From assembly GCA_014444615.1 (NCBI GenBank), contig PVXE01000009.1, forward strand, positions 1 to 64,000: DNA of 64,000 nucleotides, in the 5' to 3' direction. The position numbers were made by a program, and so were the translations under genes. Shown piece by piece: positions 26,518 to 36,138 of this stretch (position 1 is its first letter; each line of letters begins with the position of its first letter). The notes below the pieces were generated by a model, which saw nothing but the letters and a program-made list of their open reading frames with translations, did no database searches and was not told the origin of the DNA. The stretch is from Tagaea sp. CACIAM 22H2 (lineage in GTDB: Bacteria > Pseudomonadota > Alphaproteobacteria > CACIAM-22H2).

Positions 26518-27267
26518 TCAGCGCTGCGCGCCCATCACGTTGAGGATCGCGCCGGTGACGAGCGAGGCTTTGTCCGACAGTAGCCAGGCGATCGATTCCG
26601 CCACTTCCTCGGGCCGTCCGGCACGGCCCAAGGGTGTGGCCAATGCCGCGTCCGCCATGCGGTCGGCTTGGCCGGTTTTCGCGTGGATGGGCGTGTCGAC
26701 CATGCCCGGCCGGATCGCGTTGACGCGGATGCCGCAGCGCGCGACTTCGTTGGCGATGCCCAGCGTCATCGAATCCACCGCGCCCTTCGAACCCGCGTAG
26801 TGGATGAAGCGGCCCGGCGAGCCGGTCAGCGCGCCGATCGAGGAAACGTTCACGATCGCCCCGCCCTTGCCGCCGTTCTTGGTCGACATGCGCTTGACCG
26901 CTTCGCGGCAGCAGATCAGCAGCCCTGCCGTGTTGACCGCGAGCACGCCCATCACCTCGTCGAAATCATAGGTTTCGATCTTGCGATGCGTGGTGTTGGT
27001 CGCGGCATTGTTGACCAAACCCGTGACCGGCCCGAACGCCGCGTCCGTCTCGGCGAACATGCGCACGATATCGGCCTGCGAACCCATATTCGCCTTCACG
27101 GCGATCGCCTTGCCGCCCAGCGCCTTCACCTCCGCCACCACGCCCTCGGCGGCTTCGATGGAGCTGTTGTAATTGACGACGACGCTGGCCCCTTGCGAGC
27201 CCAAAAGGCGCGCGGTCGCGGCCCCGATTCCGGTGCTGGCACCGGTGACGATCACGACATCCGACAT
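26518..27267 (-). CDS. SDR family oxidoreductase (FabG-like)
   Basis: 249 residues, a complete classical SDR: TGASTGIGAATARLL at residues 9-23, NNAATN near 88, the catalytic Ser in NVSSIGALTG near 145 and YAGSKGAVDS (YxxxK) near 160, and PGMVDTPIH near 190. It should be a cytosolic NAD(P)H-dependent ketoreductase or alcohol dehydrogenase. It lies 25 bp downstream of the second TctA-type gene and upstream of the bicupin on the same strand, so it links the two TTT clusters. The substrate is presumably a hydroxy or keto acid brought in by one of them. Confidence 0.9.
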   Translation of the reverse strand: MSDVVIVTGASTGIGAATARLLGSQGASVVVNYNSSIEAAEGVVAEVKALGGKAIAVKANMGSQADIVRMFAETDAAFGPVTGLVNNAATNTTHRKIETYDFDEVMGVLAVNTAGLLICCREAVKRMSTKNGGKGGAIVNVSSIGALTGSPGRFIHYAGSKGAVDSMTLGIANEVARCGIRVNAIRPGMVDTPIHAKTGQADRMADAALATPLGRAGRPEEVAESIAWLLSDKASLVTGAILNVMGAQR

Positions 27268-27292
27268 ATTCCGTATCTCCTGTACTTGGCGC

Positions 27293-28789
27293 TCAGTCGT
27301 CCTTCAGGACTTCTTCGCGGCCTTTGCGCAATTTCGGAAACAGTGTCGCCGCCAGCATCGCGCCCGCGAGCAACAGCAGAATGACGGCGATCGGGCTTTC
27401 GACGAAGGTGAACCAGTCGCCGTCCGCCAAGATCAACGCGCGGCGGAAATTCGATTCGAGCGAATCGCCCAGCACGAAACCCAGGATCAGCGGCGGCGCT
27501 TCGAAGCCGAATTTGTAAAGCAGCATGCCGACCATGCCGAACATCGCCATGAAGTAGATGTCTTCCGGCAGGCGGTTCACCGAGAACAAGCCGATGCAGC
27601 AGAACAGCAGGATCGCGGGATAGAGCAAGCGATATGGCACGCGCAGCAGCGAGACCCACAACCCGATCAGCGGCAGATTGATGACCAGCAGCATCAAATT
27701 GCCGATCCACATCGACGCGACCATGCCCCAGAACAGTTCCGGGTATTTGGTGAAGACCTGCGGGCCGGGCGCGATCCCCTGCACCGTCAACGCGCCCAAG
27801 ATCAGCGCCATCACCGCGTTGGGCGGCAGGCCTAGCGACAGCAGCGGAATGAAGCAGGTCTGCGCCGCCGCGTTGTTGGCGGCTTCCGGCCCGGCCACAC
27901 CTTCCGGCGCGCCTTTGCCGAAACGCTCGGGCGTTTTGGAGATCTTCTTCTCCATCACGTAGGACGCGAAGGGCGCGAGCAGCGTGCCCGATCCCGGCAG
28001 CAAGCCCAGGATCGAGCCCAGAACCGTGCCGCGCGCGACCGGTGCCGCGGCGCGTTTGAACTCCTCGCCGCTCGGCCACAACCGGCCGATATGGCGCTCG
28101 ATCACCGGGCGGGAATGGTGTTCCTCGAGATTGCGCAAGATCTCGGCGACGCCGAACACGCCCATCGCCAGGATCGACACGTTGATCCCTTCGAACAGCG
28201 ATCCGATGCCGAAGGTCAAACGCTGGACGCCGGTTTCGATGTCGGTTCCGACGGTCGACAGGATGGCGCCGATCAGCGCCGCGATGACCGCCTTCAGGAT
28301 CGATCCGCTCGCCAACACGATGGCGAAGACGAGGCCCAACACGATCAGCGCGAAATAATCCTCGGGGCCCAGCAGAAACGCGACCCGGCCGAGCGGTTCG
28401 GCCGCCGCCCCGATGACGATGGTCGCGAACGTGCCCGCCGCGAAGGAGCCGAGGGCCGCGAGCGCCAAGGCCGCCCCGGCGCGCCCGCTTCGCGCCATCG
28501 CATTGCCGTCGATGATCGTGACGAGCGAACTCGCCTCGCCGGGGATGCGCACCAGGATCGCCGTCGTCGAGCCGCCGTATTGCGCGCCGTAATAGATGCC
28601 GGCGAGCATGATGATCGAGCCGACCGGCGTAATCCCGAAGGTGAAGGGCAACAGGATCGAGATCGTCGCGATCGGTCCGACGCCGGGCAGCACGCCGATC
28701 AACGTGCCGATCAGACAGCCAAGCAGGCAAAGCAGAAGATTGTCGAAACTCAACGCGACCGAGAAGCCGAGCGCCAAATCGAAAAGCAT
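27293..28789 (-). CDS. TTT transporter large membrane subunit, TctA family (second copy)
   Basis: 498 residues and 10-12 membrane segments. It carries both TctA repeats: [19 protein letters not shown] near residue 28 with [19 protein letters not shown], and [18 protein letters not shown] near 310. It is clearly paralogous to the TctA proteins at 23423-24928 and 52668-54173. Together with the TctB and Bug genes directly upstream it forms a complete co-directional tctCBA-type operon, probably controlled by the GntR regulator at 30391. Confidence 0.94.
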   Translation of the reverse strand: MLFDLALGFSVALSFDNLLLCLLGCLIGTLIGVLPGVGPIATISILLPFTFGITPVGSIIMLAGIYYGAQYGGSTTAILVRIPGEASSLVTIIDGNAMARSGRAGAALALAALGSFAAGTFATIVIGAAAEPLGRVAFLLGPEDYFALIVLGLVFAIVLASGSILKAVIAALIGAILSTVGTDIETGVQRLTFGIGSLFEGINVSILAMGVFGVAEILRNLEEHHSRPVIERHIGRLWPSGEEFKRAAAPVARGTVLGSILGLLPGSGTLLAPFASYVMEKKISKTPERFGKGAPEGVAGPEAANNAAAQTCFIPLLSLGLPPNAVMALILGALTVQGIAPGPQVFTKYPELFWGMVASMWIGNLMLLVINLPLIGLWVSLLRVPYRLLYPAILLFCCIGLFSVNRLPEDIYFMAMFGMVGMLLYKFGFEAPPLILGFVLGDSLESNFRRALILADGDWFTFVESPIAVILLLLAGAMLAATLFPKLRKGREEVLKDD

Positions 28790-28798
28790 ATCGGCCCC

Positions 28799-29251
28799 TT
28801 AGGAAACGAAACCGGGCATGATGAAGAACGGCATGGGCAGCTTCAGCATGTATGTGAACAGGATCACCGAAAACGCGATCAACGCGGCGGACATCAACAG
28901 CAACTGCCGCAGTTTCAGATCGGGCGCGCCGAGCCCGCCGATGATCAACGTCAGCAACCCCGCCGGCGCGTATCCGTAGCGCGGCGCCACCAATCCGAAG
29001 GCGACGACGCCCGCGAAGACGGCGAGCATCGCGCGCCACGGCGGCAATTTCACCGCCTCGCCGCCACGTAGGATCCCGCGCACGATCAGAACGACACCGC
29101 CGGCGATGATCGCGTAGGCGCAAAGCCGTGCGAACAGATCCGGCGGAATCGCCTGATACGAGGTGCGCGGAATTTTGGAGAGGGCGACGAGCACACCGAT
29201 CGCGAACGCGATCGTGCCGATTCCCGCGACGATATCCTTCGCCAGCCGCAT
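28799..29251 (-). CDS. TTT transporter small membrane subunit, TctB family (second copy)
   Basis: 150 residues with four hydrophobic stretches (about 5-25, 42-60, 72-108, 118-138). It has the length and position of TctB, between the Bug-type and TctA-type genes, but lacks the MGPGYFP loop seen in the other TctB protein; the equivalent segment reads SYQAIPPDLFARL. The assignment therefore rests on topology and context as much as on sequence. It supports the TctA channel. Confidence 0.85.
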   Translation of the reverse strand: MRLAKDIVAGIGTIAFAIGVLVALSKIPRTSYQAIPPDLFARLCAYAIIAGGVVLIVRGILRGGEAVKLPPWRAMLAVFAGVVAFGLVAPRYGYAPAGLLTLIIGGLGAPDLKLRQLLLMSAALIAFSVILFTYMLKLPMPFFIMPGFVS

Positions 29252-29281
29252 GTCGTTCCCCCTCCCCCGTCGTTTCGCCGA

Positions 29282-30247
29282 TCAGCTCTTCTGCAGACCG
29301 GCCTTCTCGATCATATCCGCCCAGCGCGCCATTTCCGAACGGACGAAGGCGTCGAACTCGGCCAGCGTCATCGTGGTCGGGTCGAGGCCGAACTCGCGCA
29401 GGCGCTCGCGGATATCCTCGTTCGTGCCGACGATGCGCGTGAACTCCTTGTTCAGGCGTTCGAGGATCGGCTTGGGCGTGGCCGCCGGCGCGAAAACGGC
29501 GGTCATCGAATCCGTCACCACGTCGAAGCCAAGTTCCTTCAGCGTCGGAATATCCTGGAAGTAGCTCGGCCGCTTCTCGACGGTCGACGCCAGCACGCGA
29601 ATCTTGCCTGCCGCCAATTGCGGGCGCGCGCCGATCGTGTCGGTGAACATGATCGGCAAGCGGCCGGCCAGCAGATCGGTCATCGATTCGACGGCGCCCT
29701 TATAGGGAACCTTGCGTATCTGCGCCCCGGCGACGCGCCCGAACGTCTCGCCCGTCACCAGCACGCTCGACTGCCAGAACGGAAAGGCGAGCTTGCCGGG
29801 ATTGGCTTTGCCGAAGGCGACGACGTCAGCGACCGTCTTGAACGGGCTGTCCGCCGCGACGATCAACAGCCAGGGCGACCGGCCGATCGTGGCGACCGGC
29901 ACCAGATCCTTGAGCTGGTCGTAGGGCGGGTCCTTCATCAGATTGGGATTGAGCGAGAAGGTCGAGCTCGCCGTCGCCAGCAGCGTGTAGCCGTCGGGCG
30001 TCGCGCGCGCGGCGGCGGCCGAGCCGATCGCACCGTTCGCACCCGGACGCGGATCGACGATGATCGATTGACCCAGCGCCTTCTGCAATTCGTCGGTCAT
30101 GCGGCGCATGATCGAATCGACACCGCCGCCGGCGGCGAAGGGCACGACGAACGTGATGGGCCGGGCGGGGTATTCCTGCGCCCAACCGAAGCCGGCGGTC
30201 GAAGCGAGCATGGCGAAAATCAGGACCATGCGGCGGAAAACGGTCAT
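29282..30247 (-). CDS. TTT substrate-binding protein, Bug/TctC family (second copy)
   Basis: 321 residues. A Sec-type signal peptide (MTVFRRMVLIFAMLAS, cleavage near GWAQE at residue 23) precedes the Bug fold: PARPITFVVPFAAGGGVDSI, then IVDPRPGANGAIGSAAA near residue 70 and PDGYTLLATASS near 90. It begins a tctCBA-type operon. The start at 30247 has GGGAGG seven bases upstream. The palindromes at 30270-30300 lie 23-53 bp before this start, where a repressor could block transcription. Confidence 0.93.
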   Translation of the reverse strand: MTVFRRMVLIFAMLASTAGFGWAQEYPARPITFVVPFAAGGGVDSIMRRMTDELQKALGQSIIVDPRPGANGAIGSAAAARATPDGYTLLATASSTFSLNPNLMKDPPYDQLKDLVPVATIGRSPWLLIVAADSPFKTVADVVAFGKANPGKLAFPFWQSSVLVTGETFGRVAGAQIRKVPYKGAVESMTDLLAGRLPIMFTDTIGARPQLAAGKIRVLASTVEKRPSYFQDIPTLKELGFDVVTDSMTAVFAPAATPKPILERLNKEFTRIVGTNEDIRERLREFGLDPTTMTLAEFDAFVRSEMARWADMIEKAGLQKS

Positions 30248-30269
30248 TTGATCCTCCCTTTGTTGTGAT

Positions 30270-30300
30270 TCCTTATAGGATTTCAATTTCCTATAGGATA
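30270..30300. promoter_or_regulatory. Candidate GntR operator pair between TTT operon and regulator
   Basis: Two related elements: TCCTTATAGGA (30270-30280, symmetric with one central base) and TCCTATAGGA (30289-30298, a perfect 10-bp palindrome). The longer context TTTCCTATAGGATA at 30287-30300 matches 12 of 14 bases of TATCCTATACGATA at 34831-34844, which abuts the start of the dehydrogenase operon. Location between a TTT operon and a divergent FCD-type GntR gene supports an operator. Confidence 0.6.
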
Positions 30301-30390
30301 TTAAATTTGATCTAGCTTGCGTTCATGTTAGGCACGGCACCGGGTCAAGGCGGATTCCTTGACACGGAAGACGTAACGGAGCGGAACACG

Positions 30391-31056
30391 ATGAGTTCGG
30401 GCGGTACATTGCAGCGGCCGGCGGCGCTGACGAGCGAAGTCTACGGCGCGATCCTCGATCGCATCACCAGCATGCAGATCGCGCCCGGCACGCGTATCAA
30501 CGTCGATACGCTGGCGCGCGAGCTTGGCGTGTCGCAGACGCCCGTGCGCGAATCCTTGAGCCGGCTCGAGGCGGAGGGGCTGGTCACCAAGACCCATCTG
30601 ATCGGCCATCGCGCCAGCCCGCAATTGACCCGCCCGCAGATCGAGCAGTTGTTCGAGCTGCGCTTGCTGATCGAACCGGCGGGGGCCGCACTGGCGGCGC
30701 GCAATCTCGATGCCAAGACGCGCGACGCCCTGAACCGGCTGCACGCCGAGATGAGCGGCATGCCCGGCAGCGCGACGCCGACCTATAGCGAGTTCGCGCG
30801 CAAGGACGCGGAGTTCCACGCGCTGATCGCACAGGCCAGCGGCAACGTTTTCCTCGCCGAATCGCTGGCCAAGCTGCACACGCATGTGCACATCTTCCGG
30901 CTGGTTTTCCATACACGCGTGACGACCGAAGCGATCGACGAGCACGCCGAGCTCCTCGCGGCCTTGCTGCGCGGCGATGCGGCCGCGAGCAAGAAGTCGA
31001 TGCGCGCGCATATCGCCGCCTCGCGCAATCGGGTGCTGACGCTCCTGCCGGCGTAA
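30391..31056 (+). CDS. GntR-family (FCD) transcriptional regulator
   Basis: 221 residues. N-terminal winged HTH (about 10-75: YGAILDRITSMQIAPGTRI, then LARELGVSQTPVRESLSRLE), followed by an all-helical FCD ligand domain with a metal-type pattern (FARKDAEFHALIAQASGN near 135 and the His of DEHAELLAAL near 190). FCD regulators usually repress carboxylic-acid uptake and catabolism until the acid or a metal complex binds. I start at the ATG at 30391. It is divergent from the TTT operon and convergent with the dehydrogenase operon, and the shared operator-like sites suggest it governs both. Confidence 0.92.
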   Translation: MSSGGTLQRPAALTSEVYGAILDRITSMQIAPGTRINVDTLARELGVSQTPVRESLSRLEAEGLVTKTHLIGHRASPQLTRPQIEQLFELRLLIEPAGAALAARNLDAKTRDALNRLHAEMSGMPGSATPTYSEFARKDAEFHALIAQASGNVFLAESLAKLHTHVHIFRLVFHTRVTTEAIDEHAELLAALLRGDAAASKKSMRAHIAASRNRVLTLLPA

Positions 31057-31079
31057 GGGTGCGGCGATCGTCATCACGC

Positions 31080-32555
31080 TTACCAACTCGTCGCGATGTA
31101 TTTGGCTTCGGCGAATTCCAGCAGCCCGTGATGGGCGCCTTCGCGCCCCAAGCCGCTTTGCTTCACCCCGCCGAAAGGAGCCGCCGGGTCCGAGACGAGC
31201 CCGCGATTGAGCGCGATCATCCCGGCCTCCAGCCGCTCGGCCACGCGCAGGCCGCGCGCGAGATCCTTGGTGTAGATATAGGAAACGAGACCATATTCCG
31301 TGTCGTTGGCCATCGCGACCGCTTCGTCTTCCGTTTCGAAGGCGACGAGCGCCGCCACCGGCCCGAAGATCTCGTCGTGCAGCAGCGCCGAATCCTTCGC
31401 GACGTCGGTCAGTACCGTCGGCGGATAGAAATAGCCGCGCCGGTCGAGCGCCTTGCCGCCGGTTAGAACCTTGGCGCCGCGCTTGACCGCATCGTCGACG
31501 AAGCCCACGACCTTCTCCAGGCTCGCGCGATTGACCAGCGGCCCGCAGGCCGTGGTCGGCAAGCGGCCGTCGTCGACGCGCATTGCGCCCATGCGCGCCG
31601 CGAGCTTGGCGGCGAATTCGCCGTAAACCGCCCGGTGGACATAGAAGCGGTTCGCCGCCGTGCAGGCCTCGCCGCCGTTGCGCATCTTGGCGATCATCGC
31701 GCCGTCGACCGCGGCGTCGATATCCGCATCCTCGAACACGACGAAGGGCGCGTTGCCGCCCAGTTCCATCGAGCAATTGACGACCGATTGCGAAGCTTCG
31801 GCGAGCAACCGGCGGCCGACTTCCGTCGACCCCGTGAACGAGAGCTTGCGCACGCGCCGGTCGCGCAGCATGGCGCCGATCACCGGGCCGGGCTTCGATG
31901 TCGTGACGACGTTCACCACACCTTTGGGCACGCCCGCTTCGGCCAGAATTTCGGCCATCGCCAGCGCCGTCAACGGCGTTTCGGTCGCGGGCTTTAGGAT
32001 GCAGGTGCAACCGGCCGCCAAAGCGGGGCCGATCTTGCGCGTCGCCATCGCGGCGGGAAAGTTCCACGGCGTGATCAAGACGCTGACGCCGACCGGCTGA
32101 TACTGCACGACGATACGGTTCGCCCCGCCCGGCGCCATGCTGATATCGCCGATCATGCGCACCGCCTCTTCGGCGTACCAGCGGAAGAATTCGGCCGCGT
32201 AGTTCACCTCGCCTTTGGCGTCGGCCAGCGCCTTGCCGTTCTCGCGCGAGATCAGCTCCGCCAGACCGTCGGCCTTGGCGAGCATCAGGTGGAAGGCCTT
32301 CATCAGAATATCGGCGCGCTTGCGCGGCGCGGTCTTCGCCCAATCCGCGGCGGCGGCCGATGCCGCCGCGACGGCGGCGAGCCCGTCCTCGACCGTCGCG
32401 TCGGCGATCGTGCCGAGCGATTCCTCGCTCGACGGATCGCTGACCGGGATCGTCTTGCCGCCGGTCGCGGCGCGCCAGACGCCGCCGATGAAAAGCCCGC
32501 GCGGAATCGCGGCCGGATCGATCGTGGCGGCGCGGGAAGCAGATGAATCGTGCAT
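31080..32555 (-). CDS. NAD(P)-dependent succinate-semialdehyde dehydrogenase-like aldehyde dehydrogenase
   Basis: 491 residues, complete ALDH fold: ITPWNFPAAMATRKIGPALA near residue 155, the cofactor loop SFTGSTEVGRRLL near 230, the general base Glu in ELGGNAPFVV near 260 and the nucleophile Cys in GGEACTAANRFYV near 293. The closest family by motif is succinate-semialdehyde dehydrogenase (GabD type), which makes succinate from the semialdehyde. It lies 16 bp after the iron alcohol dehydrogenase gene, which could supply the aldehyde. The start at 32555 gives a normal N-terminal region. Confidence 0.88.
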   Translation of the reverse strand: MHDSSASRAATIDPAAIPRGLFIGGVWRAATGGKTIPVSDPSSEESLGTIADATVEDGLAAVAAASAAAADWAKTAPRKRADILMKAFHLMLAKADGLAELISRENGKALADAKGEVNYAAEFFRWYAEEAVRMIGDISMAPGGANRIVVQYQPVGVSVLITPWNFPAAMATRKIGPALAAGCTCILKPATETPLTALAMAEILAEAGVPKGVVNVVTTSKPGPVIGAMLRDRRVRKLSFTGSTEVGRRLLAEASQSVVNCSMELGGNAPFVVFEDADIDAAVDGAMIAKMRNGGEACTAANRFYVHRAVYGEFAAKLAARMGAMRVDDGRLPTTACGPLVNRASLEKVVGFVDDAVKRGAKVLTGGKALDRRGYFYPPTVLTDVAKDSALLHDEIFGPVAALVAFETEDEAVAMANDTEYGLVSYIYTKDLARGLRVAERLEAGMIALNRGLVSDPAAPFGGVKQSGLGREGAHHGLLEFAEAKYIATSW

Positions 32556-32571
32556 GGGTATCGTCTTTCCT

Positions 32572-33798
32572 TCAGGCGGCATCGGCCGAAAGCCGGCCGG
32601 CATAGGCGGCGCGCGTGATGGCCGCGAGTCCCGCGACGTCGAGTTCGCGCGGGTTGTTGCCGACCAGGCGCTGGATCGTCGCCGATTGCTCGACGACCCA
32701 ATCGATCTTCGCTTCGGGCAGCCCCAGATCGGCGAGCGTGCGCGGTATGCCCACCGCGCCGAACAGCGCCGCAACGCGGCGCACCGCGTCGCGCGACAGA
32801 TCCTCGGCGCTGCGGCCCTGGCGCGCGGCACCCATCGCGACGGCGATTTCCGCGAACTCCGCAATGCGGGTTTCGCGATTGAAATCCATCGCATAGGGCA
32901 GCAGCAGCGCCACCCCCGTGCCGTGCGGCGTGTGGGTAAAGGCGCCGACCGGGTATTGGATCGCGTGCGCGGCACTCGTCCCCGCCGTGCCGAAAGCGAG
33001 CCCCGCGAGCAACGCGCCGAGCATCAGATCGTCGCGCGCGCGCGCGTTCGACGCGTCGCGGCACGCGCTTTCCAATGCGCCCGCGATCAAGCGGATCGCC
33101 GACAGCGCTTGCTGATCGGACAGTGCGTTCTTGCCGACGAACACGCGCTCCGCCGACAAAGCCGCCGTCGCTGGGCGGGCGATGGCGGTATAGGCCTCGA
33201 TCGCATGCGTCATCGCGTCCGCACCCGACAACGCCGTCAGGCCCGGCGGGCACGTATCGGTGAGTTCCGAATCGCAGATCGCGACCGCGGAAATGATATG
33301 CGGGCTGGCGATGCCGACCTTCATCGTCTTATCGGGATCGGCGAGTACGGCGACGGGTGTGACTTCCGAACCCGTCCCCGCCGTCGTCGGCAGGCAGATC
33401 AACGGCAGCACCGGCCCCGGCACGTTGAATTCGCCGTAGTAATTCCGGATATCGCCGCCATGGGCGAGCATCACCGCCGCGGCCTTGGCGAGGTCCATGC
33501 ACGACCCGCCGCCGATCCCGATCACCATGTCGGGCGCGAATGGCTTGGCGGCGGCGACGCATTGGCCGACGCAATCGAGCGGCAATTCGGCGATGGTGCG
33601 GTCGAACACCCGCACCGAGACGCCGTTGGCCGTCAAATCGTCCATCATCGCGGTGAAATACGGATCGGCGGCGAGCCGTGAGTCGGTGCAGACGAAAGCG
33701 CGCGCGCCGAAGCCGCGCGCAATGGCGCCCAAAGCGGCGCGCTGGCCGCGGCCGAACAGGATCTTCGCCGGTGTGCGAAGCAGGCCGAAACTGGTCAT
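32572..33798 (-). CDS. Iron-containing (group III) alcohol dehydrogenase
   Basis: 408 residues. NAD-binding and metal-binding marks of the Fe-ADH family: GIGGGSCMDLAKAAAVM near residue 95, TTAGTGSEVTPVAVL near 138, then the ligands of DAMTHAIEAY near 195 and AHAIQYPVGAFTHTPHG near 265. Members oxidise or reduce short alcohols, lactaldehyde, 4-hydroxybutyrate or maleylacetate. Followed by a succinate-semialdehyde-type dehydrogenase, a 4-hydroxybutyrate to succinate route is a reasonable guess but not proven. It is preceded by the malate/lactate dehydrogenase gene with a 22-bp gap, as part of one operon. Confidence 0.9.
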   Translation of the reverse strand: MTSFGLLRTPAKILFGRGQRAALGAIARGFGARAFVCTDSRLAADPYFTAMMDDLTANGVSVRVFDRTIAELPLDCVGQCVAAAKPFAPDMVIGIGGGSCMDLAKAAAVMLAHGGDIRNYYGEFNVPGPVLPLICLPTTAGTGSEVTPVAVLADPDKTMKVGIASPHIISAVAICDSELTDTCPPGLTALSGADAMTHAIEAYTAIARPATAALSAERVFVGKNALSDQQALSAIRLIAGALESACRDASNARARDDLMLGALLAGLAFGTAGTSAAHAIQYPVGAFTHTPHGTGVALLLPYAMDFNRETRIAEFAEIAVAMGAARQGRSAEDLSRDAVRRVAALFGAVGIPRTLADLGLPEAKIDWVVEQSATIQRLVGNNPRELDVAGLAAITRAAYAGRLSADAA

Positions 33799-33820
33799 AC
33801 GCGTCTCTCGCCTCCGTCCT

Positions 33821-34831
33821 TCATGCGCGCGCCAGCGCGACGATGTCGTTCCAGACATTGCCCGCGACCGGAACGCCGTCGCGCAAACGCTCGGCGCGCA
33901 CCGCGTTGGCCCGGTCCCCGGGTATCGCCACGCGCCGGAATCCTTCGGCGGGCGCGTCGTCCCTGATCTCGTCGAGATAGAGCGCGATCGACGCGGCCAT
34001 CGCTTCCATCTGCGCGGCGCGAACCACGATGAACACGTCGCCCTTGTTGCAGATCTCGGTCGCGTCGAGCGTGCCGCGCACCGCACGGCCCAGTGCCGCC
34101 CCGGTCAGCCCCGCCACGAGCAATTCGAAGGCAAGACCCAGCGCGTAGCCTTTCGCTTCGCCGAACGGCGCAATGGCGCCGCCGCACGCGGCCTTCGCGT
34201 CGGTCGTCGGCCGACCGTCGTGATCGAGCACCCAGCCCAAGGGGATCGGCACGCCGCGCAGCGCATGATCGTGGATCTGCCCCATCGACACGACGCTGGT
34301 CGCCATATCGAGCACGAAAGGCAGCGGCGCCGCCGGCACACCGATCGCGATGGGATTGGTGCCCAGCATCGCCTTGGTCCCGCCCCAGGCATGGACCAGC
34401 GCCTCGCTGGTCGATAGCGCGATCAGCATCGCGCCGCGCGTCGCCACGCGCTCGGCGTAGAAGGCGAGCATGCCGAGATGGTTGTTGTTGGCGATGGCGG
34501 CGAGCGCCACGCCCGTCGATTCGGCGCGATCCATCAGCGCTTCGAGCGCCGCGCATGCCACCACCGGCCCCAGCCCCCGCTCGCCGTCGACATGCAACAG
34601 CCCGTCGCCCTGCCAATCGTGGCGGCCGGACGCGCGCGGATCGGCCACGCCGTTGCGGATGCGCGCCACGATCCGCGGCAGGCGCAGCAATCCGTGCGAT
34701 GCCCGGCCGCGCAATTCCGCCTCCAGCAGCAGATCGACCTGCAGCCGCGCGTGCGAATCCGGCGCGCCAGCCCGCTGCAGAGCGGCGGCGCAGATTTCGC
34801 GGATCTCGGCGGCGGTGACTGTCTGTATCAT
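33821..34831 (-). CDS. Malate/L-lactate dehydrogenase family (Ldh2) oxidoreductase
   Basis: 336 residues, normal for the Ldh2 family, which has its own NAD(P)-binding fold unrelated to Rossmann LDHs. Marks are RASHGLLRLPRIVARI near residue 40 (catalytic His), the IANNNHLGMLAFYAE block near 115, and LGTNPIAIGVP near 155. Known members act on malate, lactate, ureidoglycolate, 2,3-diketogulonate or sulfolactate. It is the first gene of the dehydrogenase operon. Its start codon abuts the operator-like sequence at 34831-34850, leaving little room for a ribosome-binding site apart from a close AGGA. Confidence 0.9.
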   Translation of the reverse strand: MIQTVTAAEIREICAAALQRAGAPDSHARLQVDLLLEAELRGRASHGLLRLPRIVARIRNGVADPRASGRHDWQGDGLLHVDGERGLGPVVACAALEALMDRAESTGVALAAIANNNHLGMLAFYAERVATRGAMLIALSTSEALVHAWGGTKAMLGTNPIAIGVPAAPLPFVLDMATSVVSMGQIHDHALRGVPIPLGWVLDHDGRPTTDAKAACGGAIAPFGEAKGYALGLAFELLVAGLTGAALGRAVRGTLDATEICNKGDVFIVVRAAQMEAMAASIALYLDEIRDDAPAEGFRRVAIPGDRANAVRAERLRDGVPVAGNVWNDIVALARA

Positions 34832-34850
34832 ATCCTATACGATATTGAAT
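34831..34850. promoter_or_regulatory. Candidate GntR operator at the start of the dehydrogenase operon
   Basis: TATCCTATACGATATTGAAT contains the pseudo-palindrome TATC-C-TATA-C-GATA. It agrees with the site at 30287-30306 in 17 of about 20 positions over the longer window, allowing a one-base shift at the left end, and with GATCGTATACGATC at 49406 in 11 of 14. It abuts the start codon, so a bound repressor would block initiation directly. Confidence 0.55.
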
Positions 34851-35071
34851 CTGTGGCAGCGAGTTCTAGGCGGCCAAGCGCCTCCGGTCAAGCAGCCGGC
34901 GCGCAAGGCAGCGAAACAAGGCGCGCGAACGAGAGATTTCATGGCACAAGGAAATGCGTTCCGCCCGCGGCTTGCGGACCCTTTTCGCCCGTTGAAATCC
35001 GCGCGCGACCCGGTGGAATCGCCATCGGGGGCGTGTGAATCACGCTGGACGGTCAAACAGGGAGGAAGATA

Positions 35072-35998
35072 GTGGCCCGGAAAGTCATGATTACTTGCGC
35101 CGTGACGGGTGCGATCCACACGCCGTCGATGTCCCCGCATCTGCCGATCACAGCGGCGGAAATCGCCGAAGCCGCGATCGGTGCCGCCGAGGCGGGCGCC
35201 GCCCTCGTCCATGTCCACGCGCGCAACCCGGTCGACGGCCGACCCGACCAATCGCCCGAGGCGTTCGAGCCCTTTTTGAAGGTCATCAAGCAGCGCTGCG
35301 ATGCGGTGATCAACATCACCACCGGCGGCGCGCCGACGATGACGATCGAGGAGCGCCTGCGCCCTTGCACCCATTTCAAGCCCGAGGTCGCGTCGCTCAA
35401 CATGGGCTCGATGAATTTCGGGCTCTACCCGATGCTGGCGCGCCACAAGGATTTCAAGCACGCCTGGGAGAAGCCGTATCTGGCGGAATCCGAGGATCGC
35501 ATCTTCAAGAACACGTTCAAGGATATCGCCGGTATCCTGACCGCCTGCGCCGAGAACGGCACGCGCTTCGAAATCGAGTGCTACGACATCGGGCATCTCT
35601 ACACGCTGGCGCATTTCGCCGATCGCGGATTGGTCAAGCCGCCGTTTTTCGTGCAGTCGGTGTTCGGCATTCTGGGCGGGATCGGCGCCCATCCCGAGGA
35701 CGTGGCGCATATGAAGCGCACGGCCGACCGCCTGTTCGGCGATGCCTATCAATGGTCGGTCCTGGGGGCGGGGCGCAACCAATTGCCCATCGCCGCGCAA
35801 GCCGCCGCGATGGGCGGCAATGTCCGCGTCGGGCTGGAGGACTCGCTTTGGGTCGGTCCCGGCAAGCTCGCCAAGACGAATGCCGAGCAGGTCGCCAAGG
35901 TTCGCCAGATCATCGAAGGGCTGGGGCTGGAGATCGCGACCCCCGCCGATGCCCGCAAAACACTGGCGTTGAAAGGCGCCGATAGGGTCAATTTCTGA
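35072..35998 (+). CDS. BKACE family (DUF849) beta-keto acid cleavage enzyme
   Basis: 308 residues. The first strands read MITCAVTGAIHTPSMSPHLP, then AALVHVHARNP near residue 45, where the HxH pair binds Zn, and the C-terminal GLEDSLWVGPGKLAKTNAEQ near 260; all are signatures of 3-keto-5-aminohexanoate cleavage enzymes and relatives. BKACEs condense a beta-keto acid with acetyl-CoA (or another acyl-CoA) to give acetoacetate and a new CoA ester. The start is a GTG with GGGAGGA eight bases upstream. It stands alone on the plus strand between the dehydrogenase operon and an IclR gene. The particular keto acid is unknown. Confidence 0.93.
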   Translation: MARKVMITCAVTGAIHTPSMSPHLPITAAEIAEAAIGAAEAGAALVHVHARNPVDGRPDQSPEAFEPFLKVIKQRCDAVINITTGGAPTMTIEERLRPCTHFKPEVASLNMGSMNFGLYPMLARHKDFKHAWEKPYLAESEDRIFKNTFKDIAGILTACAENGTRFEIECYDIGHLYTLAHFADRGLVKPPFFVQSVFGILGGIGAHPEDVAHMKRTADRLFGDAYQWSVLGAGRNQLPIAAQAAAMGGNVRVGLEDSLWVGPGKLAKTNAEQVAKVRQIIEGLGLEIATPADARKTLALKGADRVNF

Positions 35999-36138
35999 GC
36001 CGCCATCGGACCTTGCTGCGGCGCGGGCGGGCGCGGAAACACACCGCCAGTGGCGTCCGGCCGCCGCAAGGGATAGACTACGCGTCAATGCCGCCAAGCG
36101 GCGAGTTCGACCAGAAGTCGAACGCAGGGAGGGACGAC

